A stretch of DNA of 13,183 nucleotides from Betaproteobacteria bacterium (lineage in GTDB: Bacteria > Pseudomonadota > Gammaproteobacteria > Burkholderiales > Casimicrobiaceae). The translations under genes were made by a program, and so were the position numbers. Below the pieces are notes generated by a model. The model worked only from the letters and a program-made list of their open reading frames with translations. It was not told the DNA's origin and searched no databases. Positions 7,437 through 13,183 of this stretch are shown piece by piece. The stretch lies in NCBI GenBank assembly GCA_016704895.1, contig JADIZG010000071.1, positions 1-13,183 on the forward strand, read 5' to 3'. Every line of letters starts with the position of its first letter. Positions within the stretch are counted from its first letter, which is position 1.

Positions 7437-7443
7437 CTGTCAC
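7437..7443 (+). promoter_or_regulatory. Isolated Pho-box half-site upstream of ppk
   Basis: CTGTCAC matches one half of the PhoB binding site (direct repeat of CTGTCAT-like units 11 bases apart) and lies 73 bases before the ppk ATG. The second half, expected 11 bases on, reads CGGCGAA-like sequence and does not match. Phosphate-starvation control of ppk is known in several bacteria, but a single 7-base match is weak evidence. Confidence 0.15.
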
Positions 7444-7516
7444 ACCGGCGAAACGTGGCCGGCGCACGCTGCGTGGCTTGCCCGCCGCCCCCAACACGCC
7501 GGCCGGCGCCGAAGCG

Positions 7517-9615
7517 ATGCGCGCGCCCGTGCCGAATCCCGTCGACAGCTCGCCGATCAACCGCGAACTCGCGCTCATCGCGTTCAACCGGCGCGTGCTG
7601 GCGCTCGCGCAGGACGCGTCGATCCCGCTCCTCGAGCGGCTGCGCTACCTGACGATCGTCGCGTCGAACCTCGACGAGTTCTTCGAGATCCGGATGGCGG
7701 GGCTCATCGACCAGCTCCGCTCGAAGTCGCCGCCGCCCGGGATGACGTTGGCCGAGCTCCGGGCCCAGTACGTCGAGATCGCGGCGATGGCGCACGCGAT
7801 GGTCGACGACCAGTACACGTGCCTCAACACGCAGGTGCTGCCGGCGCTCGCGCGGCCGGGCGTCGCGCCTGCGCCGCAGCGAACTCACCGCCGCGCAGCA
7901 GGCCTGGGTCGCGACCTACTTCCGCGAGCACGTGCGCCCGCTGATGACGCCGATCGGGCTCGACCCGGCGCACCCGTTCCCGCAGGTCGTCAACAAGAGC
8001 CTCAACTTCGTCATCGAGCTCTCCGGCCGCGACGCGTTCGGCCGCGAGACCGCGATCGCGATCGTCAAGGCGCCGCGCGTGCTGCCGCGCGTGATGAAGC
8101 TCCCGGCGTCGCTCGGCGCGGGCGACAACGCGTTCCTGCTGCTGTCCGCGGTGATCCACGAGCACCTCGGCGACCTGTTCCCGGGACGCGAGGTCGTCGC
8201 CTACTCGCAGTTCCGCCTCACGCGCGACGCCGACCTCTGGCTCGACGAGGAGGACGTCAAGAACCTGCGCCAGGCGCTGAAGGGGCGAACTGCCGCACCG
8301 CCAGTTCGGGCTGCCGCTGAGGCTCGAGGTCGCGAAGGGCTGCCCCGAGCACCTCGCGCGCTTCCTGCTCGCGCAGTTCGAGCTCGGCGACGAAGAGCTC
8401 TACCGCTGCGACGGGCCGGTCAACCTGATGCGGCTCGCGGCGCTGATCGACCAGGTCGACATCGACGCGCTGCGCTACCCGCCGTTCGTGCCGTCGCGTC
8501 CGAGGGCGCTCGCCGAGGGCGTCGACATCCTGTCGGCGATCAGGCAGCGCGACGTGCTGCTGCACCACCCGTACGAGTCGTTCGACCCGGTCGTCGAGTT
8601 CATCCGGCGCGCCGCCACCGACCCCGACGTGGTCGCGATCAAGCAGACCGTCTATCGCACCGGCGTCAACTCGGTGCTGATGGAGGCGCTGATCGACGCC
8701 GCGCGCCGCGGCAAGGAAGTCACCGTCGTCGTCGAGCTCATGGCGCGCTTCGACGAGGAGGCGAACATCAACTGGGCGGACAAGCTCGAGCAGGAGGGCG
8801 CGCAGGTCGTCTACGGCGTGTTCGGGCTGAAGACGCACGCGAAGCTCGCGCTGATCCTGCGGCGCGAGGCGACGGCGAACGGCGGCCACCGGCTCGTGCC
8901 GTACGCGCACCTCGGCACCGGCAACTACCATCCGCGCACGGCGCGCCTGTACACCGACTTCGGGCTGCTCACCGCCGACCCGGACCTGTGCCACGACGTG
9001 AACGAGGTGTTCCTGCACATCACGAGCCTCGCGAAGGCGGCGCGCATGAGGAAGCTGCTGCTCGCGCCGTTCACGATGCACCGCCGCGTGCTCGAGATGA
9101 TCCGCCGCGAGACGCGCAACGCGCGCGAGGGCAAGCCCGCGCGCATCATCGCGAAGATGAACGCGCTGACCGAGGACGGCGTGATCCGCGCGCTCGCGCA
9201 GGCGTCGCAGGCCGGCGTCGAGATCGACCTCGTCGTCCGCGGCGCGTGCGCGCTGCGGCCGGGCGTGCCGGGCTATTCGGAGAACATGCGCGTGCGCTCG
9301 ATCCTCGGTCGCTTCCTCGAGCACCACCGTGTCTGGTACTTCGAGAACGACGGCGCGAAGGACGTCTGGCTCTCGTCCGCCGACTGGATGGGACGCAACC
9401 TGTTCCGCCGCATCGAGGTCGCGTTCCCGGTGCTCGATCCCGCGGCGAAGAAGCGCGTGATCGACGAGGGGCTCAGGGTCCATCTCGCGGACAACCGCGA
9501 CGCGTGGCAACTCGACGCGCGGGACAGTGGCAAGCGTGCGCGGCCCGCGCGGAAGGGCGGGCGCGCGGCGCAGGACGAGCTCCTCGCGCGGCTCGCGGGC
9601 CCGGAGGGGGCCTGA
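7517..9615 (+). CDS. ppk: Polyphosphate kinase 1, interrupted by two one-base frameshifts
   Basis: Reversibly transfers the ATP gamma-phosphate to inorganic polyphosphate chains. Three frames must be joined: 7517 to about 7868 (INRELALIAFNRRVL, IVASNLDEFFEIRMAGL), about 7869 to 8283 (LRRSELTAAQQAWV, PLMTPIGLDPAHPFP, VNKSLNFVIELSGRDAFG), and about 8286 to 9615 (ELPHRQFGLPLRLEVAKG onward). Deleting one C from CC at 7868-7869 and one G from GGGG at 8282-8285 gives about 698 residues (E. coli 688). The phosphorylated histidine is H440 in LKTHAKLAL, with R380 (VYRTG) and R410 (ARFDEE) at the same spacing as in E. coli Ppk. GTGNYHPRTARLYTDFGLLT and LEHHRVWYF (second conserved histidine, 602/603) follow. 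ATG 7517 is chosen because it lies 12 residues before the conserved NRELALIAFN; a GTG at 7352 would add 55 residues. sixA starts inside its stop codon. Confidence 0.95.
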
Positions 9616-10067
9616 TGGACCTCATACTCTGGCGCCACGCGGAGGCCGAGCCGGGCGAGCCGGACCTCGGACGCCGCCTGACGTCGAAGGGGCTGAAGCA
9701 GGCCGAACGGATGGCCGAGTGGCTCGAGCACCGGCTGCCCGAGACGACGCGGATCGTCGTGTCGCCCGCCGACCGCACGCAGCAGACCGCGCTCGCGCTG
9801 GGACGCAAGTTCAAGACCTCGGACGACGTCGCGCCCGGCGCCTCGACCGCCTCGGTGCTCGCGGCGGCCGGCTGGCCCGACGCGCGCGAGCCCGTGCTCG
9901 TCGTCGGGCACCAGCCCACGCTGGGCGAAGTCGCCGCGTTCCTGCTGTCGGGCGAGGAAGCGGCCTGGTCGATCCGGAAGGGCGCCGTCTGGTGGTTCAG
10001 CAACCGCACGCGGCTGGGCCAGCCGGGCGTGCTGCTCAAGGTCGCGATCGGTCCCGATCTCGTCTGA
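9615..10067 (+). CDS. sixA: Phosphohistidine phosphatase SixA
   Basis: Small histidine-phosphatase (RHG branch) that removes phosphate from phosphohistidine on phosphocarrier proteins; in E. coli SixA acts on the nitrogen-related PTS. The 150-residue product begins MDLILWRHAEAE, placing the catalytic RH at residues 7-8, with H8 as in E. coli SixA (161 residues). IVVSPADRTQQTA (47-59) and the second histidine H99 in VVGHQPTLGEVAAFLL complete the active site; KGAVWWF near 122 is a further family feature. Its ATG (9615-9617) shares one base with the ppk TGA (9613-9615), so it is almost certainly co-translated with ppk. ppk-sixA pairs are recurrent in proteobacteria. No frameshift is seen in this gene. 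Confidence 0.93.
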   Translation: MDLILWRHAEAEPGEPDLGRRLTSKGLKQAERMAEWLEHRLPETTRIVVSPADRTQQTALALGRKFKTSDDVAPGASTASVLAAAGWPDAREPVLVVGHQPTLGEVAAFLLSGEEAAWSIRKGAVWWFSNRTRLGQPGVLLKVAIGPDLV

Positions 10068-10099
10068 CGGCGCCGGTCGCGCGGCTGCCGCGGTTTCGC

Positions 10100-10118
10100 G
10101 GGGCCGGGCCCGGTCCCC
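10100..10118 (+). terminator. GC-rich hairpin behind sixA
   Basis: GGGGCC (10100-10105) can pair with GGTCCCC (10112-10118) around a GGGCCC loop, with one bulged T. It lies 33 bases after the sixA stop. No T-run follows, so intrinsic termination is uncertain; it may mark the end of the ppk-sixA transcript. Confidence 0.3.
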
Positions 10119-10145
10119 GGCGCGCAGCACGCGGATGAAACGCGC

Positions 10146-10168
10146 TCGTCATCGAGCTTGCCTACAGT
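10146..10168 (+). promoter_or_regulatory. Possible weak promoter / Pho-box-like element for phoX
   Basis: TCGTCAT (10146-10152) and CTTGCCT (10157-10163) are spaced 11 bases apart like the halves of a Pho box, with 5/7 and 4/7 matches to CTGTCAT. TACAGT (10163-10168) could be a -10, but it touches the second half instead of lying about 10 bases beyond it. The resemblance may be chance. Confidence 0.15.
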
Positions 10169-10188
10169 GCGAGGCTCACAGCGTCCAC

Positions 10189-10192
10189 GAGG
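10189..10192 (+). promoter_or_regulatory. Ribosome-binding site of phoX
   Basis: GAGG lies 5 bases before the ATG at 10198. It supports this start over the upstream in-frame ATG at 10135, whose peptide (MKRARHRACLQCE) has no family match, whereas MHDDDTISNTSGNPTFDEV is the typical family beginning. Confidence 0.6.
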
Positions 10193-10197
10193 CCCGC

Positions 10198-12123
10198 ATG
10201 CACGACGACGACACGATCTCCAACACGAGCGGCAACCCGACCTTCGACGAGGTGAACGCCGAGCGGCGCGCGCTGCTCAAGGGGTCGCTCGCGGGCGGCG
10301 CACTCGCGCTCGCCGGCATCCCGTTCGCCAGGTGCGGCGACGCCCGGCCCGGCCGGCGCACCGGCGAATCCGGCGACCCCGGGCTTCGTCCCGGTCGCAC
10401 CGTCGAAGGCCGATGCGATCGTCGTGCCCGAGGGATACGAAGCCTACGTGCTCTACGCGTGGGCGACCCGGTGTCGGACGGACCGGCGTTCCGTCAGGAC
10501 GCGTCGAACACGCCGCCGACCAGGCCGAGCAGGCCGGCATGCACCACGACGCTCCACTACTTCCGCGATGGTCGAGGATCCGCGCTGTCGTCGACGCACG
10601 GACTGCTCGTCGTCAACCACGAGTACACCGACGACAGGCTCCTGCACGCGGACGCATGAGACCTGGACCGCGGAGAAGGTCGCGAAGTCGCAGGCGGCGC
10701 ACGGCGTGTCGGTCGTCGAGGCGAGGGTCGACGGCGGCCGCTGGACGATCGTGCGGCCATCGCGCTACGCGGCGCGTCACCCGGCACCACGCCGATCCGC
10801 GTGTCGGGCGCCGGCGGGCGACGCGGCGATGCGCACGCGCGACGACGCCTCCGGCCTCGTGGTCCTGGGCACGATCAACAACTGCGCCCATGGCGGCGTG
10901 ACTCCTGGGGACCTACCTCGCCTGCGAGGAGAACTTCAACGGCTGCTTCATCAACGCGTATCGGCAGCCTCCCGCCGGAGCAGCGGCGATCTGGCATCAC
11001 CGCCAAGGGGGTTCGGCTACCGCTGGCACGAGTTCGACGAGCGCTTCGACGCGGCGAAGCATCGGGCAGGCCCAACCGCTGGATGGGTCGTCGAGGTCGA
11101 CCCCGTGGGATCCGCGGTCGACGCCGGTCAAGCGGACGGCACTCGGCCTTCAAGCACGAGGGCGCGACGGTCGCGCTCGCCGCCGACAGCCGTCGTCGTC
11201 TACATGCGACGACGAGCGCTTCGAGGTACGTTTACAGAAGAGTTCGTGTCGAGCGGCCGCTACCGACCGGGCGACCGCGAGGCGAATCGCGCGTTGCTCG
11301 ACGAAGGCTCCTCACCTGGCGCGCTTCGACGCCGACAGGACCAATCCGCTGGCTGCCCGCTCGTCCACGGCCAGGGTCCGCTGACCGGGGCGAACAGGTA
11401 CGCGAAACCAGGCCGACGTGCTGCAGCCACGCGCGCTCAGCCAAGCGACGCGCTGCGCGACGAGAGATGGACCGCCCCAGTGGATGCCGGTGTCGTAGTA
11501 TGAGGCAAACGGCAGTGTACTGCACGATGACCAACAACTCCCAGCGCGGGCGAAGGACCGGACCGGCGTCGATGCGTGGCCAACCCGCGCGCCGCGGGCG
11601 TGTTCAACCATATAGTCCGCTGGCGCGAAGGCGGGCGGCGCCAGGGCGCGACCGCGCCGTTCCGCTGGGACATCTACGCCCGGTGCGGCGACCCGCGGCA
11701 CGCGCGCCGACGAGGGCAAGCTGACCGGCGACGCCAGGAACGACGCGTACACGGCGCCCGGACGGCCTGGGTTTCGACCCGCGCGGGCTCTGTGGATCAG
11801 ACCGACGTCTCGACGTCGACGCTGAACAGGAGGCGACTACGCGAACCTCAGCAGCAACGCGGTGCTGGCCCGCGGACGTCGCCACCAGCAGAAGACGCGC
11901 CGGTTCCTCAATTCGGTCCCGCGGGCTACGGAGTCCACCGGCGTCGTCACGACGCCCGACCGACCCCGATGTTTAATCGACATCCAGCACCCAGGCGGGC
12001 GCCGTCGGCCAGGCGGATCCGGACCGGCCCAAGGCGGCCTCGTCCTGGCCGGACGGTCCGTCGGCGGTCGGCCCCAACTCGCCCGATCATCGTCCGCAGG
12101 GACTGAGGATCGTCGGCAGCTAA
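10198..12123 (+). pseudogene. PhoX/DUF839-family alkaline phosphatase, broken by many frameshifts
   Basis: PhoX-family enzymes are secreted, calcium/iron-dependent phosphomonoesterases exported by the Tat system, releasing phosphate from organic esters. The start MHDDDTISNTSGNPTFDEV and ERRALLKGSLAGGALALAG (R23-R24, hydrophobic stretch) fit a Tat-type signal. Family segments then occur in order but in changing frames: VVPEGYEAYVLYAW (about 10427), GDPVSDGPAFRQDASNT, HGLLVVNHEYTDDRLLHAD (about 10598), TYLACEENFNGCFINAY (10911), GFGYRWHEFDERFDAAKH, GWVVEVDP, AFKHEGATVALAADS, VYCTMTNNSQRG (about 11515), ANPRAAGVFNHIVRWREGG (about 11577), DPRGL, TGVVTTPDRP with FN/IQHPG pieces (about 11940-11990), and the end RIVGS with TAA at 12121-12123. 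Total length equals about 641 codons, normal for the family. At least a dozen indels interrupt it. Because metal-binding and conserved motifs persist in every frame, error in the sequence seems likelier than true decay. Confidence 0.85.
12120..12123. other. Overlapping convergent stop codons of phoX and ppx
   Basis: The bases CTAA hold TAA for phoX on the plus strand (12121-12123, after GGC AGC) and TAG for ppx on the minus strand (12120-12122, after GCG CGT). Both assignments depend on reconstructed reading frames in an error-rich stretch. No terminator lies between the genes. Confidence 0.5.
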
Positions 12124-13183
12124 CGCGCGCAGACGCCGCGCTCGCCGGTGGACCGGGCGCCAGGAACCAGCCCGCCTTCCGCCACTCGTCGCGCTCCTCC
12201 GCGAGCAGGTGGGCGGACAGCGGATGCGCGCGCAGCCAGCGCGCGGACACCTCGACGCCGAACGCCCGTCCAGGTCGGATTCGACGCGCGGCGTGTCCGA
12301 TCGGCTGGCGCGCGTGGTGGAACAGGACCGCAACCGGCGCGAGCAACTGCGCGCGCACCAACTGCGCGTCGGCGAGGGCGCCTTCGACCTTGTCAGCCCC
12401 CGCGGCGGCCGCTTCCAGGAGCGCCATCCACAACTGCACCTGCCGGGAGAAACCCGGCATGTCCGCGTTGCCGAGGATGTAGGCGCCGTGCTTGTGGAAG
12501 CCGGTGCGCGAGACCGGGTAGCCGACCTGGAATTGCGGGGCACCGACCAGTCGACGTGCCGCTCGGCGTCCGGATCCCGGACGCGGCGCCGCCTTCGGTG
12601 AGGCTAACGGGCGAGCGCCGCGACGCTCGCCGTGCCGGGCGGTCGGTGGGGAAGCGCTCAGACGAAACGCCGCGACCGTCGCCTCGCGGCTGTCGCGGTG
12701 CTCGCGGCGTCGAGCAGGTCGTAGAGCACGCCCAGCCGCAGCGCGCCGCCGACCGGGTTGATGACGCGGCACGTCGAAACCGGATCGCGGCGGCCATCTA
12801 CGCGATCCGCCGCCTTCATCACCGGAGCTCGGCTAGGGCCCGGCGAGCTTGAGCCGCTTGACGTGTCCCGCGTCGATCGCCTTACGCCTGCGCAGCTTCG
12901 CGAGGCCGTCCGGGCGTGGTACCCGCGACCGACAGCCCGTTCTGCTCGGGATGTCGGCGAGCGCGAGCGCGGTCCCCGAGGACGCGTACGCCTCCTTCCA
13001 GTGGCGGCCCGAGGAACTCCCGCGCGATCGCCTCCACACCTCGGCTGCGCGTGCGTCTCAGCCGCCTCGAACGCCTGCTTCGGAGGCGTTTCCGTCGGGA
13101 AGAAGCGCGCGGACATCGTCACGCAGCCGATCTTGAAGCGATTCAAGGCGCTCCGGGCGCCATGCCGCGGCCGACGATGAACT
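12120..13183 (-). pseudogene. ppx: Exopolyphosphatase (Ppx/GppA family), N-terminus beyond the window, broken by many frameshifts
   Basis: Ppx removes terminal phosphates from polyphosphate. Reading leftward from the right edge, the order of family segments is: EFIVGRGM (near 13180), FKIGCVTMSARFFPTETPP (about 13135-13080), ASSGTALALADI, GLAKLR with IDAGHVKRLKLAG (about 12885-12840), INPVGGALRLGVLYDLLD (about 12765-12715), REATVAAF, then TGFHKHGAYILGNADMPGFS (about 12510-12450), VQLWMALL, VLFHHARQP, LRAHPLSAHLLAEERDEWRK and a probable TAG at 12120-12122. E. coli Ppx has matching EFVIGENFEP at about residue 146, so roughly 150 N-terminal residues (ASKHA ATPase first lobe) are missing at the edge. 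Segments change frame every 30-150 bases and some residues deviate, as in phoX. It is convergent with phoX. GppA is the alternative name; the ppk neighbourhood favours Ppx. Confidence 0.85.

Noticed and set aside
5927..8320. Single plus-strand open frame appearing to fuse the PP2C end, dnaQ start and ppk start
   Set aside because: The frame only happens to stay open. It is out of frame with PP2C, carries the true dnaQ frame only up to the 6959-6962 insertion, and then rejoins the true ppk frame near 7352. No fusion protein is implied.
6626..9615. Programmed ribosomal frameshifting in dnaQ and ppk
   Set aside because: The break sites are short G or C runs without an X-XXY-YYZ slippery heptamer or a conserved stimulatory structure, and all behave as the same +1 insertion, fitting sequencing error better.
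10198..12123. Array of several small novel genes in place of phoX
   Set aside because: Short ORFs here are pieces of one PhoX-family protein in changing frames, in the correct family order, with a normal total length.
12120..13183. Plus-strand small ORFs at the right end as new proteins
   Set aside because: They are Arg/Pro-rich shadows; minus-strand pieces reconstruct an exopolyphosphatase with the HKHGAYILGNADMPGFS signature.
1..13183. Mobile element, prophage, CRISPR, toxin-antitoxin or defence island
   Set aside because: No transposase, integrase, spaced direct repeats, tRNA attachment site or characteristic domain was found; composition is even and the families are core or signalling genes.

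Overview
The window looks like a chromosomal segment of a very GC-rich proteobacterium, most likely a betaproteobacterium (Burkholderiales/Rhodocyclales-like). I infer this from the gene order yicC-gmk-rpoZ-spoT next to a Ser/Thr kinase and PP2C phosphatase pair, and from the protein wording of SpoT, DnaQ, Ppk and RpoZ. I cannot fix the genus. No tRNA, rRNA, CRISPR array, transposase or prophage gene is visible.

Layout. (1) 1-4111, minus strand: yicC > gmk > rpoZ > spoT, a housekeeping/stress operon read right to left; spoT runs off the left edge a few residues short of its end. A cluster of short GC-rich hairpins lies between yicC and gmk. (2) 4179-6275, plus strand, divergent from yicC: a eukaryotic-type Ser/Thr kinase and a PP2C-type phosphatase, a writer/eraser pair. 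(3) 6626-10067, plus strand: dnaQ (proofreading subunit of DNA polymerase III), ppk (polyphosphate kinase) and sixA (phosphohistidine phosphatase), tightly packed. (4) 10198-12123, plus strand: a PhoX/DUF839-family phosphatase carrying a twin-arginine-like signal. (5) 12120-13183, minus strand: the C-terminal two thirds of an Ppx/GppA-type exopolyphosphatase that enters from the right edge. phoX and ppx converge and their reconstructed stop codons share the bases CTAA.

Functionally the window joins (p)ppGpp metabolism (SpoT, with Gmk and RpoZ), reversible protein phosphorylation (kinase, PP2C, SixA) and phosphate/polyphosphate metabolism (Ppk, PhoX, Ppx). The families are all known. I do not see a convincing new defence or mobile system; the most notable biology is the clustering and the kinase/PP2C pair.

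Sequence quality dominates the right half. yicC, dnaQ and ppk (twice) each carry a single-base insertion in a short G or C run that breaks an otherwise perfect family match. From about 10.33 kb to the right edge the frame changes roughly every 30-150 bases while conserved motifs persist across all frames. I read this as uncorrected sequencing error or a low-coverage contig end, not gene decay, although that cannot be proved from the sequence alone.
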